DNA of 64,000 nt from Cognatiluteimonas telluris (lineage in GTDB: Bacteria; Pseudomonadota; Gammaproteobacteria; Xanthomonadales; Xanthomonadaceae), in NCBI RefSeq assembly GCF_011320095.1, contig NZ_JAANOY010000004.1:62001-126000 (forward strand), written 5' to 3'. Positions 19,196 to 28,683 of the stretch are shown here, piece by piece (within the stretch, counting starts at the first letter, position 1; each line of letters opens with the position of its first letter). Under the pieces are notes generated by a model, which did not search any database, had not been told where the DNA came from, and worked only from the letters and a program-made list of their open reading frames with translations. Both the position numbers and the translations under genes were made by a program.

Positions 19196-20563
19196 TCAGC
19201 GGAACGGCATCCCGCCGCGGCCGCCCATCATTCCCTGCATTCCGCGCATCAGGCCTTTCATGCCGCCGCCGGAGAGCTTGCCCATCATCTTTTCCATCTG
19301 CTGGTACTGCTTCATCAGCTTGTTGACGTCGGCCGGCGTCAGCCCCGAGCCCTTGGCGATGCGGGCGCGGCGCGAGCCGTTCAGCAACGCCGGATTGCGG
19401 CGCTCCTTCTTGGTCATCGAGTTGATGATCGCCACCATCCGCGGCACTTCCTTGCCGGTGACCTGGGCCTTGACGTGTTCGGGCACCTGGCCGATGCCCG
19501 GCAGCTTGTCCATCAAACCCGACAACCCGCCCATGTTCTGCATCTGCTCGAGCTGGTCGCGCATGTCGTTGAGGTCGAACTTCTTGCCCTTGACCAGGCG
19601 CTCGGCAAGCTTCTGCGCCTTGTCCTTGTCCACCTGCTGCTCGACCTGCTCCACCAGCGACAGCACGTCGCCCATGTCCAGGATGCGGCTGGCGACGCGG
19701 TCGGGATGGAAGACGTCCAGGCCGTCGGGCTTTTCGCCGGTGCCGATGAACTTGATCGGCTTGCCGGTGACATAGCGCACCGACAGCGCCGCGCCGCCAC
19801 GTGCATCGCCGTCGGTCTTGGTCAGCACGACGCCGGTGAGCGGCAGCGCTTCGCCGAAATGCTTGGCGGTGACCGCCGCGTCCTGGCCGGTCATCGAGTC
19901 GACGACGAACAGGGTCTCGACCGGATTGACCGCGGCATGCAGCGCCTTGATCTCGGCCATCATCGCCGCATCGATGCTGGTGCGGCCGGCGGTATCGACG
20001 ATCAGCACGTCGACGAAGGACTTGCGCGCATCGGCGATCGCCGCGCGCACGATCGCCTCGGGCTGTTGCGAGGCATCGGAGGCGAAGAACAGCACGTCGA
20101 CCCGTTCGGCGAGCGTCTTCAACTGCTCGATCGCGGCGGGACGATAGACGTCGGCCGACACCACCATCACCTTCTTCTTCCGCCGCTCCTTGAGGTGCTT
20201 GGCGAGCTTGGCGACGGTGGTGGTCTTGCCCGCGCCCTGCAGGCCGGCCATCAGGATCACCGCCGGCGCCGGCACGTTCAGCGCCAGGTCGCTGGACTGC
20301 GCGCCCATGACTGCGGTGAGCTCGTCGCGCACGACCTTGATCAGCGCCTGGCCGGGGGTCAGCGACTTCAACACTTCCTGGCCGACCGCGCGCACCTTGA
20401 TGCGCTCGACCAGTGCCTGCACCACCGGCAGCGCGACGTCGGCTTCGAGCAGCGCGATCCGGACCTCGCGGGTCGCCTCGCGGATGTTCTCCTCGGTCAG
20501 CCGGCCGCGGCCGCGCAGCTTGGTGATGGTGCCGGACAGGCGCTGGGTGAGCGATTCGAACAT
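19196..20563 (-). CDS. ffh: signal recognition particle protein Ffh
   Basis: GTPase that with 4.5S RNA targets inner-membrane proteins to FtsY and the Sec translocon. 455 residues: N domain, G domain with Walker [27 protein letters not shown], and a methionine-rich M domain ending in [21 protein letters not shown]. The very long open frame upstream is non-coding; [18 protein letters not shown] is the canonical start. Confidence 0.98.
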   Translation of the reverse strand: MFESLTQRLSGTITKLRGRGRLTEENIREATREVRIALLEADVALPVVQALVERIKVRAVGQEVLKSLTPGQALIKVVRDELTAVMGAQSSDLALNVPAPAVILMAGLQGAGKTTTVAKLAKHLKERRKKKVMVVSADVYRPAAIEQLKTLAERVDVLFFASDASQQPEAIVRAAIADARKSFVDVLIVDTAGRTSIDAAMMAEIKALHAAVNPVETLFVVDSMTGQDAAVTAKHFGEALPLTGVVLTKTDGDARGGAALSVRYVTGKPIKFIGTGEKPDGLDVFHPDRVASRILDMGDVLSLVEQVEQQVDKDKAQKLAERLVKGKKFDLNDMRDQLEQMQNMGGLSGLMDKLPGIGQVPEHVKAQVTGKEVPRMVAIINSMTKKERRNPALLNGSRRARIAKGSGLTPADVNKLMKQYQQMEKMMGKLSGGGMKGLMRGMQGMMGGRGGMPFR

Positions 20564-20654
20564 GGTGAGCGGCAATCGGGGAAACGGCCGCCGATTATAG
20601 CGGGGGCGCCACGAGCGCCTTCGCAGCCGGCATGACGGATGCGACACTGTGGCG

Positions 20655-21443
20655 ATGACCCTCGCCCTGATCGCCTCGGCGCTGTACCTGCTCGCCACCG
20701 CCCTGCTGGTGCGCGAGCTGCGGTCCGGCGATGCCGACCCGCGCGGCTGGACGATCCCGGCGGCGCTGGCGCTGGTCTTCCACGCCGGATTCCACGTCCT
20801 GGCATGGCGCGAAGCCGACGGGCTGGACCTGCATTTCTTCGCCGCGCTGTCGCTGGTCGGGCTCGGCATGGGCGTACTGACGACGGCGTTCGGCGCGGCG
20901 GGCCGGATGGCGGCGCTGGGGGTGGTGGTGTTTCCCCTGGCGACCGCATCGCTGCTGGGCTACATGGCCTACGGCCACATGCGCCCGGAAGGCCTGGACT
21001 GGCGGCTGCAATTGCACGCCTGGTGCGCGCTGCTGGCCTACGCCACGCTCGCGATCGCCGCGCTGCTTGCGATCATGCTGTGGGCGCAGGAGCGCGCCCT
21101 GCGCCGGCGCGAATTCCACGGCTGGCTGCGCGCGCTGCCGCCACTGACGGAACTGGAAACGCTGCTGTTCCGCACGATTGCCGTGGGTTTCATCCTGCTC
21201 AGCGCGACCCTGCTGACGGGGGTGCTGTTCGTCGAGAACCTGTTCGAGCAGCACCTGGTGCAGAAGACGGTGCTCAGCGTGCTGTCGTGGATCCTGTTCG
21301 GCTGGCTGCTGCTCGGGCGCTGGCGCTATGGCTGGCGCGGCGCGACGGCGGTGCGCTGGACACTGGCGGCGATGGCGCTGCTGGTGCTGGCGTTCTTCGG
21401 CAGCAAATTCGTGCTGGAGCTGCTGCTGCCCGGGGCCGCCTGA
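20655..21443 (+). CDS. CcsA/YpjD-family inner-membrane protein
   Basis: 262-residue protein with about eight membrane segments, of the cytochrome c assembly (CcsA/CcmC-like) family represented by E. coli YpjD. Conserved histidines sit in VFHAGFHVLAW and QLHAWCALLAYATLA. The WWD heme-handling motif of true cytochrome c synthetases is not seen, so a direct role in cytochrome c maturation is not claimed. Divergent from ffh, its common neighbour in gammaproteobacteria. The ATG at 20655 is preferred to a GTG six bases earlier. Confidence 0.8.
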   Translation: MTLALIASALYLLATALLVRELRSGDADPRGWTIPAALALVFHAGFHVLAWREADGLDLHFFAALSLVGLGMGVLTTAFGAAGRMAALGVVVFPLATASLLGYMAYGHMRPEGLDWRLQLHAWCALLAYATLAIAALLAIMLWAQERALRRREFHGWLRALPPLTELETLLFRTIAVGFILLSATLLTGVLFVENLFEQHLVQKTVLSVLSWILFGWLLLGRWRYGWRGATAVRWTLAAMALLVLAFFGSKFVLELLLPGAA

Positions 21444-21462
21444 GACCAGCCGACCGGGCCCG

Positions 21463-21495
21463 TTGCGTCAGAAACGTGACGGCAATATATTTGCC
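21463..21495 (+). promoter_or_regulatory. promoter and overlapping palindromic operator of the marR-efflux operon
   Basis: TTGCGT (21463-21468) and TATATT (21486-21491) have a 17-base spacer. The -10 lies inside the inverted repeat GGCAATATATTTGCC (21481-21495). A second CAAT...ATTG repeat follows at 21500-21513. This A+T-rich stretch stands out from its surroundings, and a MarR dimer bound here would block RNA polymerase. Confidence 0.65.
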
Positions 21496-21548
21496 GGCAC
21501 AATATTTGCATTGACAACTATTGCAGGGGTGCGGATCATGTCGCCCCC

Positions 21549-22013
21549 ATGAGTCCCGCCGCCCCTTCCCCGCCTGCCTCGCCCTGCACCGGGTCCTCGC
21601 TCGGCCTGCTGTTCCGGCAGCTGCGCGATGGCATGTGGGCACAGATGGAGCGCGAGCTGGTCCGCAGCGGGCACGAGCTCACCTTCAGCCAGTTCGTCAC
21701 CATCAAGACCCTCGCCCGCGGCATCGCCAGCGTGACCGACCTGGCCCGCGCCGCGGAGCTCAACCCCGGCGCGATGACCCGGCTGCTCGACCGCCTGGCG
21801 GCCAAGGGGCTGGTCGAACGCGTCGCCGACCCCGAAGATCGCCGCGCGCTGCATATCCACCTGACCGACGCGGGCGTGTCGATCTGGCGCGAGATCGAGC
21901 AGTGCGGCCAGCGCGTGCACGACCGCGCGTTCGGCGACATGCCCCAGGCCGACCGCGATCGCCTGCTCTGCCTGCTCGAGCGCGTGCGCGAAAACCTTTC
22001 CTCGGAAGAATGA
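21549..22013 (+). CDS. MarR-family transcriptional regulator
   Basis: 154 residues with a winged helix-turn-helix: LTFSQFVTIKTLARGIASVTDLARAAEL, then NPGAMTRLLDRLAAKGLVER and the wing DPEDRRALHIHLTD. Flanking helices form the dimer interface. First gene of a four-gene operon (MarR, NodT-type lipoprotein, EmrA, EmrB) with gaps of 2, -4 and 3 bases. It probably represses the operon through the upstream palindrome and releases on binding a phenolic or drug ligand (inference from family behaviour). Confidence 0.9.
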   Translation: MSPAAPSPPASPCTGSSLGLLFRQLRDGMWAQMERELVRSGHELTFSQFVTIKTLARGIASVTDLARAAELNPGAMTRLLDRLAAKGLVERVADPEDRRALHIHLTDAGVSIWREIEQCGQRVHDRAFGDMPQADRDRLLCLLERVRENLSSEE

Positions 22014-22015
22014 CC

Positions 22016-23497
22016 ATGCCCCAGTCCCGTGCCGCGCGCGCGCGCGTCGTCGCCCTCGCTTTCGCACTCGCCGTGCTCGCGGGCGGCTGCGCGAGTACCC
22101 ATGGCCTGGTGCCGACCGACCGGCCGATGGATGCCGACCAGTTGTCGATCGCCCGCAGCGCGGATGGGTTTTCGCATGCGGACTTTCCGCGCCTGGACTG
22201 GTGGACCGCCTTCGGCGACCCGCAACTGGACGCGCTGATCGACGAAGCCCTCGCCGGCACGCCGTCGCTGGCGGCCGCCGACGCGCGCGTGCGCCAGGCG
22301 ATCGCGCAGGCTGGGCTGGCCGAGGCCGCCACCGAGCCGAGCGTGGGCGTCGGCGCGCAGTACTCGGGCATCCGCATCCCTTCCAGCGTCGCGCCCGCGC
22401 CGCTGGGGGGCAGCTACAAGGGCGTGATCCTGCTCAGCCTCAACCTCAAGTACGACCCGGATTTCTGGGGTGGCAAGCGCGCGCGCTGGCAGGCGGCCCT
22501 GGGTGAGGCCCGCGCCAGCGAAGTCGACGCGCAGGCCGCGCGCCTGACGTTGGCTTCCAACATCGCTTCCACCTACGTGGTGCTGGCGCAGGCCTTCGCC
22601 GCGCAGGACGTGGCACGGGACGAAAAGGCGCGTTCCACGCACCTGCTCGAGCTCACCCGCCAGCGCGTCAAGGCCGGCCTCGACAGCCAGCTGCCGATGC
22701 GCCAGGCCGAAGCGTCGGTGGCGGCCGCGCAACAGCAGGCCGATGCCGCGCAGCGCCAGGTGCAGGTCGCGCGCAATGCGCTGGCGGCGCTGCTCGGCAA
22801 GGGCCCCGATCGCGGCCTGCAGCTCACCCGGCCCGCGGTGCTGTCCGCGGCGCCGGCAACGATCCCATCGTTGCTGCCGAGCGACCTGCTCGGCCATCGC
22901 CCGGATGTGGTCGCCGCCCGCTGGCGGGTCGAAGCCGCGCGCCACGGCATCAAGGCGAGCAAGGCCGCGTTCTATCCCAGCGTCAACCTCGCCGCGATGA
23001 TCGGCCTGGCCTCGGGCGGATTGTCGGATCTTTTCAGCACCGATTCGGCCTTCATCCAGGGAGGCCCCGCGATCAGCCTGCCGATCTTCGATGGCGGCGG
23101 CCTGCGCAGCCAGCTGGCCAAAAGCGATGCCGATTACGACCTCGCCGTCGCCGCCTACAACCAGTCTCTGGTAGGCGCGGTGCGTGAAGTCGCCGACGCC
23201 CTGCAGAACGCGCGCGCGCTGGATGCGCAGACGGCTTCGGCACGCGACGCGGCCGGCGCGGCACAGGCGGCCTGGCAGCTCGCGCAGGCCCGTTACCACG
23301 CCGGCCTGGGCACGCAACTGGACGTCCTCGCCGCACAACAGCCGCTGCTGCAGCTGCAACAGCAATTGACGGCGTTGCGCGCGCAGCGCCTGACCGCGGC
23401 GGTCGACCTCGACCGCGCATTGGGCGGTGGACTCACGCCGCCCGCACCGACCACCACGACCACCGATCCAGCCATCGCCAAGGCCCCCACGCCATGA
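22016..23497 (+). CDS. NodT-type outer-membrane efflux lipoprotein
   Basis: TolC-like channel of a tripartite efflux pump. 493 residues; signal peptide with lipobox LAVLAGGC (lipidated Cys25), then two repeated OEP domains. LDWWTAFGDPQLDALIDEAL is the family N-terminal signature; GHRPDVVAARWRVEAAR and KAAFYPSVNL mark the second half. The C-terminus is a threonine/proline-rich tail. ATG two bases after the marR stop. Its stop overlaps the emrA start. Confidence 0.92.
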   Translation: MPQSRAARARVVALAFALAVLAGGCASTHGLVPTDRPMDADQLSIARSADGFSHADFPRLDWWTAFGDPQLDALIDEALAGTPSLAAADARVRQAIAQAGLAEAATEPSVGVGAQYSGIRIPSSVAPAPLGGSYKGVILLSLNLKYDPDFWGGKRARWQAALGEARASEVDAQAARLTLASNIASTYVVLAQAFAAQDVARDEKARSTHLLELTRQRVKAGLDSQLPMRQAEASVAAAQQQADAAQRQVQVARNALAALLGKGPDRGLQLTRPAVLSAAPATIPSLLPSDLLGHRPDVVAARWRVEAARHGIKASKAAFYPSVNLAAMIGLASGGLSDLFSTDSAFIQGGPAISLPIFDGGGLRSQLAKSDADYDLAVAAYNQSLVGAVREVADALQNARALDAQTASARDAAGAAQAAWQLAQARYHAGLGTQLDVLAAQQPLLQLQQQLTALRAQRLTAAVDLDRALGGGLTPPAPTTTTTDPAIAKAPTP

Positions 23498-24678
23498 CCA
23501 CCGAACTCAACCCCAACGTCGCCGCGCCGGCCAGCAAGCCCACCAGCAAGCGCAGGCGCGCGCTGACGATCCTGGTGATCGTGGTGACCGTCGCCGCGAT
23601 CGGCTGGCTGCTGTATTACCTGCTCGTCGGGCGCTGGCACGAAAGCACCGACGATGCCTACGTGCAGGGCAACGTCGTGAGCATCACGCCGCAGACGGTG
23701 GGCACGGTCGTCAGCATCGGCGCCGACGAAGGCATGAAGGTCACCGCCGGCCAGGTACTGGTGCAGCTCGATCCGAGCGACGCCCAGGTCGCCTACCAGC
23801 AGGCCGTCGCCAACCTCGCCGGCACCGTGCGCCAGGTGCGCGGGCTCTACAGCGCCGTCAATGCCGGCCAGGCCGACCTGCAGGCGCGCGAAGTGTCGGT
23901 GCAGAAGGCACGCGCGGACGTGGCCCGGCGCGAAGGCCTGGTCGCGACCGGCGCGGTGTCGGCCGAGGAACTGTCGCACGCACGCAATGAACTGGCGGCC
24001 GCGCAGGCGGCGCTGTCCGGATCGCAGGAGCAGCTCTCGCGCAACCGCGCACTGGTCGATGCCACCACCGTCAGCGACCAGCCGCAGGTCCGCGCCGCGG
24101 CCGCGCAACTGCGCACCGCCTACCTCAACGTGCAGCGCGCGCAGATCGTCGCGCCGGTGTCAGGCTATGTCGCCAAGCGCAGCGTGCAGCTGGGCCAGCG
24201 GGTGCAGCCGGGCATGGCGCTGATGACCATCGTGCCGCTGGAACAGTTGTGGGTGGAGGCCAACTTCAAGGAAACCCAGCTGGCGAAGATGCACATCGGG
24301 CAGCCGGTGGAACTGCACTCGGACCTCTACGGCGACGACGTCACCTTCAATGGCCACCTGACCAGCCTCGGGCTGGGCACGGGCAGCGCGTTCTCGCTGC
24401 TGCCGGCGCAGAACGCCAGCGGCAACTGGATCAAGATCGTGCAGCGCGTCCCGGTGCGCATCGATGTCGATCCCAAACAGCTGGCCGAGCACCCGCTGCG
24501 GCTGGGCCTGAGCATGAGCGCCGACGTGTCCATCCGCGACCAGCACGGCCCGGTCCTGGCCAGCGCACCGCCGCTCAAGCCGCTGCTCACCACGCAGGCC
24601 TATGCCAAGCAGCTGGCCGACGCCGATGCGCTGATCGCCCGCACCATCCGCGCGAACCTGCCCGCCAGCCGGCACTGA
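23494..24678 (+). CDS. emrA: EmrA-type membrane fusion protein (HlyD family)
   Basis: Periplasmic adaptor linking the EmrB pump to the outer-membrane channel. 394 residues: a basic N-terminus, one membrane anchor (residues about 22-46), the barrel start STDDAYVQGNVVSITPQ, a biotinyl-lipoyl-like half (GMKVTAGQVLVQLDP), a long alanine/glutamine-rich coiled-coil hairpin (about 95-195), the second lipoyl half (VAPVSGYVAKRSVQLGQRV) and beta-barrel. Starts within the NodT stop (ATGA overlap). Confidence 0.92.
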   Translation: MTTELNPNVAAPASKPTSKRRRALTILVIVVTVAAIGWLLYYLLVGRWHESTDDAYVQGNVVSITPQTVGTVVSIGADEGMKVTAGQVLVQLDPSDAQVAYQQAVANLAGTVRQVRGLYSAVNAGQADLQAREVSVQKARADVARREGLVATGAVSAEELSHARNELAAAQAALSGSQEQLSRNRALVDATTVSDQPQVRAAAAQLRTAYLNVQRAQIVAPVSGYVAKRSVQLGQRVQPGMALMTIVPLEQLWVEANFKETQLAKMHIGQPVELHSDLYGDDVTFNGHLTSLGLGTGSAFSLLPAQNASGNWIKIVQRVPVRIDVDPKQLAEHPLRLGLSMSADVSIRDQHGPVLASAPPLKPLLTTQAYAKQLADADALIARTIRANLPASRH

Positions 24679-24681
24679 TCC

Positions 24682-26274
24682 ATGTCGACCATTGCCGAAG
24701 ACGCGGGGCCCTCGGCCCAGCCGGCATCGCCGGTCGTGGCGCCGGGCGCGTTGCCGTTCCAGCCGCCGAACCTGGGGCTGGCGACGATCGGCATCGCGAT
24801 GGCGATGTTCATGCAGGTGCTGGACATCACCATCGCCAACGTGTCGCTGCCGACCATCTCCGGCAACCTGGGCGCCAGTTCCAACCAGGCGGTGTGGGTC
24901 ATCACCTCGTTCGCGGTGAGCAATGCGATCGCGTTGCCGCTCACCGGCTTCATGACGCGTCGCTTCGGCGAGCGGAAGTTGTTCGTCTGGGCGACCTTCG
25001 CCTTCGCCATCGCGTCGCTGCTGTGCGGCCTGGCCAGTTCGATGGGCATGCTGGTGGTCGCGCGCGCGCTGCAGGGATTCGTCGCCGGCCCGATGTACCC
25101 GGTCGCGCAGGCGCTGATGATCTCGATCTATCCACCGCACAAGCGCGGGCAGGCGATCGCGCTGCTGGCGATGGTGACGGTGGTCGCACCCATCGCGGGT
25201 CCCATCCTCGGCGGCTGGATCACCGACAACTACAGCTGGGAATGGATCTTCTTCATCAACGTGCCGATCGGCATCGCCGTCAGCTTCATCGTCGGCAACC
25301 AGCTGCGCGGGCGCCCGGAGAAACTCGAAAAGCCGCGCATGGATTACGTCGGCCTGGCGACCCTGGTGCTCGGCGTGGGCGCCTTGCAGGTCCTGCTCGA
25401 CCTGGGCAACGACGAGGACTGGTTCAACTCCACCAAGATCGTGGTGCTGGCAATCGTGGCGACGATCGCGCTGGCGGTGTTCTTCATCTGGGAACTGACG
25501 GACAAGGACCCGATCGTCGACCTGAAGCTGTTCCGCCACCGCAACTTCGCCACCGGCACCGTGGCCCTGATCCTGGCGTATGCCGCGTTCTTCTCGGTCG
25601 CGCTGATCATCCCGCTCTGGCTGCAGCGCAACCTCGGCTACACGCCGATCTGGGCCGGCCTTGCGACCGCACCCATCGGCGTGCTGCCGGTGATCCTGAC
25701 GCCCTTCGTCGGCAAGTACGCGGTGCGCTTCGACCTGCGCGTGGTCGCGAGCCTTGCCTTCATCGTGATGTCTGCCACCAGCTTCGCGCGCGCCGGCTTC
25801 AACCTCGACGTCGACTTCCAGCACGTGGCGATGGTGCAGCTGTGGATGGGGCTGGGCGTGGCGCTGTTCTTCATGCCGGTGCTGACGATCCTGTTGTCCG
25901 ACCTGGAGCCGCACGAGATCGCCTCGGGCTCGGGCGTGGCGACGTTCTTCCGCACCCTGGGCGGCAGCTTCGCCGCCTCATTGACGACCTGGGCCTGGAA
26001 CCAGCGCAGCACCATCCACCATGCGCAGCTCACCGAACACATCAGGGCCGCCGACCCCGCGATCAAGCAGACCGTGACGGCACTGGGCCAGGGCGACCTG
26101 CAGCGTGGCGCGGTCGTGCTCGACCACATGATTTCGCAGCAGGCGTTCCAGATCGGGTTCAACGAGATCTTCCACCTGCTCGGCGTCCTCTTCATCGTCG
26201 TGATCGCCTTCGTCTGGGCGGCGCGCCCGCCGTTCTCGGCCAAGGCGCCCGGCGCCGCCGCCGGCGGGCACTAG
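24682..26274 (+). CDS. emrB: EmrB-type DHA2 drug:proton antiporter
   Basis: 530 residues, 14 predicted membrane segments. The first helix carries MQVLDITIANVSLPTISGNL (DHA2 motif), motif A is TGFMTRRFGERKLF, and motif C is APIAGPILGGWITDNYSWEW. Three bases after emrA. With the NodT channel and EmrA it completes a pump spanning both membranes; substrate unknown, in related systems uncouplers, phenolics or hydrophobic drugs. Confidence 0.93.
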   Translation: MSTIAEDAGPSAQPASPVVAPGALPFQPPNLGLATIGIAMAMFMQVLDITIANVSLPTISGNLGASSNQAVWVITSFAVSNAIALPLTGFMTRRFGERKLFVWATFAFAIASLLCGLASSMGMLVVARALQGFVAGPMYPVAQALMISIYPPHKRGQAIALLAMVTVVAPIAGPILGGWITDNYSWEWIFFINVPIGIAVSFIVGNQLRGRPEKLEKPRMDYVGLATLVLGVGALQVLLDLGNDEDWFNSTKIVVLAIVATIALAVFFIWELTDKDPIVDLKLFRHRNFATGTVALILAYAAFFSVALIIPLWLQRNLGYTPIWAGLATAPIGVLPVILTPFVGKYAVRFDLRVVASLAFIVMSATSFARAGFNLDVDFQHVAMVQLWMGLGVALFFMPVLTILLSDLEPHEIASGSGVATFFRTLGGSFAASLTTWAWNQRSTIHHAQLTEHIRAADPAIKQTVTALGQGDLQRGAVVLDHMISQQAFQIGFNEIFHLLGVLFIVVIAFVWAARPPFSAKAPGAAAGGH

Positions 26275-26319
26275 CGCATCCGCTTCCGGGTCGCCGCCGA
26301 GCGGTGCAAAGGTGAAACC

Positions 26320-26811
26320 TCACCGATCCGGGTCGCTGCCCCGTACCGCGCGGTCGAGCGCGGCTATATCGATCCGGCGCATCCGCATCATCGCGTTGAA
26401 GGCGCGCACCGCCACGTCGCCGCCTTGCGCCATCAATCCGGTCAGCCGCCGAGGCGTGATCTGCCACGACAGACCGAACCGATCCTTGCACCAGCCACAG
26501 ACGCTTTCCTCACCGCCGTTGCCGACGATGGCGTTCCAGTAGCGATCGGTCTGCGCCTGGTCGTCGGTGGCGACCTGGAAGCTGATGGCTTCGTCGAACG
26601 TGAACTCCGGCCCGCCGTTGAGCAACAGGAACGGCATGCCGAGGATGGTCATCTCCACCGTCAGCACGTCGCCCTTACGGCCGGCGGGATAGTCGCCGGG
26701 AGCGAGCGACACCGCCACGATGGCGGAGTCAGGGAAGGTGTCGGCGTAGAAGCGCGCCGCTTCCTCGGCGTTGCCGTCGAACCAAAGGCAGGGTTGGATC
26801 CTGGCAGCCAT
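26320..26811 (-). CDS. VOC-family protein (PhnB/3-demethylubiquinone-methyltransferase-like fold)
   Basis: 163-residue vicinal-oxygen-chelate protein: IQPCLWFDGNAEEAARFYAD at the N-terminus, FLLLNGGPEFTFDEAISFQV in the middle and KDRFGLSWQITPRRL in the second half. Proteins of this type are often annotated as 3-demethylubiquinone methyltransferases, but they lack a methyltransferase fold; true function unknown. The ATG at 26811 is the family start. Convergent with emrB. Confidence 0.82.
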   Translation of the reverse strand: MAARIQPCLWFDGNAEEAARFYADTFPDSAIVAVSLAPGDYPAGRKGDVLTVEMTILGMPFLLLNGGPEFTFDEAISFQVATDDQAQTDRYWNAIVGNGGEESVCGWCKDRFGLSWQITPRRLTGLMAQGGDVAVRAFNAMMRMRRIDIAALDRAVRGSDPDR

Positions 26812-26955
26812 CGCATTGCCCCGTTGCCGATCGAGCGCCGACCCTAAGCCGGGGCCGTTAGCCGCGAGTGAAGCCGCGGCAGGCAGCCAGCCCACCGCCG
26901 GCGATCGGGTTGTGCTCCAATCGGCGCCACGCGCCAACCACGACGGGAGCCTGCG

Positions 26956-27504
26956 ATGAATCGAGCCATGCGTCGGTGCGTGATCCTGTTGGCAATCCAG
27001 CCGCTGTGCACGGCGTCCGCGTCGCAGGCCACCGCGCCCGCGCCAGCCCCGACCGCGCCTCCGGTGGGCGATTGCACCGCCCCGGAAAAACACCAGCTCG
27101 ATTTCTGGATCGGCCACTGGGACGTGGCGGTCACGGGCCAGGCCGCAACGATCGCGTCCAGCGATATCGAAGCGCTCCCGGGCGGCTGCGGCATCAGCGA
27201 GCACTACGATTCACCGGAGGCTCCCGGTGGCGATTACCAGGGCTGGAGCTACAGCGGTTACAACCGCTACGACAGCCAGTGGCACCAGATGTACCTGGAC
27301 AGCCATGGCAACGTCACCTGGTATACCGGCGAGCTGACTGGCACGTCGATGGTCTTCACCGCCCCCGGCCGCGCGGGTTCCCTGCAGCGCATGAGCTACA
27401 TCCCCGGCGACGACGGAAGCGTGCGCCAGCTGGGCGAACTGTCGACCGACGCCGGCGCCAGCTGGCATCCCGGTTACGACTACACATACACGCCCAGGCA
27501 TTAG
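26956..27504 (+). CDS. secreted DUF1579-like protein
   Basis: 182 residues with a signal peptide (to about residue 22) and an alanine/proline linker. The domain opens HQLDFWIGHWDVAV, continues GGCGISEHYDSPEAPGG and GYNRYDSQWHQMYLDSHGN, and ends with WHPGYDYTYTPR. This tryptophan-rich beta-barrel pattern matches the DUF1579 group of extracytoplasmic proteins, whose ligand is unknown. Confidence 0.65.
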   Translation: MNRAMRRCVILLAIQPLCTASASQATAPAPAPTAPPVGDCTAPEKHQLDFWIGHWDVAVTGQAATIASSDIEALPGGCGISEHYDSPEAPGGDYQGWSYSGYNRYDSQWHQMYLDSHGNVTWYTGELTGTSMVFTAPGRAGSLQRMSYIPGDDGSVRQLGELSTDAGASWHPGYDYTYTPRH

Positions 27505-27863
27505 CGACGAGGCGGTGACTGCGCCGGAATGCCCGGCCGCGAGCCCTTCACGGCTCGCGGAAATTCGGTGCGCCGCGCGCGATCAATCCAGGCTCGCGCG
27601 CCACGCATCGCGCAAGACGCGTTTCGCATCCGATACGACCAGGTCGCCATGCGCGACCACCACGGGTGACGCGGGCCGCCAACGGGAGCGCGTGGCGCGG
27701 ACGGCACCGGTGTGGCAGGTTGCCCTGCCGCCGTCAACGCGGCATGACGGCACCGAAGCAAGCAACGGCCGCCGCGCGCCAAGCGAAAGCGGTCGCGGGC
27801 AGCGGACAATGCGGTCGGCCCTGCGTCGCCACAGCAGGTCATTCTCCCCCGGACAGGACAGGC
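27505..27863. other. gene-poor stretch with a possible decayed gene end
   Basis: 359 bases without a convincing gene. The inverted repeat CGCGAGCCCTT/CACGGCTCGCG at 27539-27560 is a short hairpin. On the minus strand, 27583-27690 encodes a fragment containing PVVVAHGDLVVSDAKRVLRD before a stop, which resembles the C-terminal end of metallohydrolase-like (DUF4336) proteins but has no upstream domain. Probably a remnant; weak evidence. Confidence 0.3.
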
Positions 27864-28457
27864 ATGCGGACCTTCGTACTCAGAGCACGCGCGGCACCGA
27901 CGGACAGTCGCAGGCTGCTGGCCGCCGTGGGCCAGGACGCGCATCCAGAAATCCTCGCGCATACGCTGATGAACGCGATCTTCGTCGCGCAGTCGCATCG
28001 TCCCGACGTCGTGGTGTACGTGGTGCTGGAAAGCACGGCGGACTTCTCGCGCACGATCCGCTTCGATGCCAACGCCATGCACGCGCTGCGCGGCTTCCAC
28101 GAAGCCGCCCTGCTCGACACCATCGCCCGAGCCCTGGACGCGTCCGTGGGGATGGGCAAGGAAGACACCCGCCCGGTCGAATCCGGCGTCAGCGTGCGCA
28201 CGGTGAGCTTCGAGCGGCTGGCGCAGGAACTCGCGGCCGACCACCAGCTGTTCGTGATGGACCGCAAGGGCACGCCGATCGGCGAGCAGGCCTTCGACGG
28301 CAATCCCTGCTTCCTGCTCACCGACCACATCCCGATGCCGAAGAAGACCTTCCATGGCCTCGAGCGCCTGGGCGCGAAGAAGCTCGCGTTGGGCAAAACC
28401 ATGCTGTTCGCCTCGCAATGCGTGGTGTTGATCCACCACGCGCTGGACCAGCGCTGA
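27864..28457 (+). CDS. trmY: TrmY-like tRNA (pseudouridine-54-N1)-methyltransferase family protein
   Basis: 197-residue SPOUT-fold methyltransferase. It starts MRTFVLRARAAPTDSRRLL and has HPEILAHTLMNAIFVAQSHR, SRTIRF, and the SAM-binding knot FLLTDHIPMPKKTF, with a C-terminal FASQCVVLIHHALD. In archaea TrmY methylates pseudouridine 54 of tRNA; bacterial tRNAs normally have ribothymidine there, so the substrate here is uncertain. The frame is open 66 codons upstream with no family similarity; ATG 27864 chosen. Confidence 0.82.
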   Translation: MRTFVLRARAAPTDSRRLLAAVGQDAHPEILAHTLMNAIFVAQSHRPDVVVYVVLESTADFSRTIRFDANAMHALRGFHEAALLDTIARALDASVGMGKEDTRPVESGVSVRTVSFERLAQELAADHQLFVMDRKGTPIGEQAFDGNPCFLLTDHIPMPKKTFHGLERLGAKKLALGKTMLFASQCVVLIHHALDQR

Positions 28458-28683
28458 GGCGCGGCGCTACTGGGACACCTGGCTGCGGGGGTGGGCAGGT
28501 TCGTGATCGAGGACGCCGGCAAGAGCGCGCGGGCGTGGGGCGTGCAACACCTGCGCCGCAGGCCGGGCCGCGCGGACCTGGCGCAGGTATTGAATTGCGC
28601 CGAGGCGATGAAGCTTGCGGCACACGGCGTCGCGCCCGCGCCGGACTGCGATGCCCGGTTGGAACATCGGCAGTGCAGCAGGC

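Noticed and set aside
26320-26811. Annotation as a ubiquinone methyltransferase
   Set aside because: The sequence has a VOC fold and no SAM-binding motif; the name is a common database carry-over.
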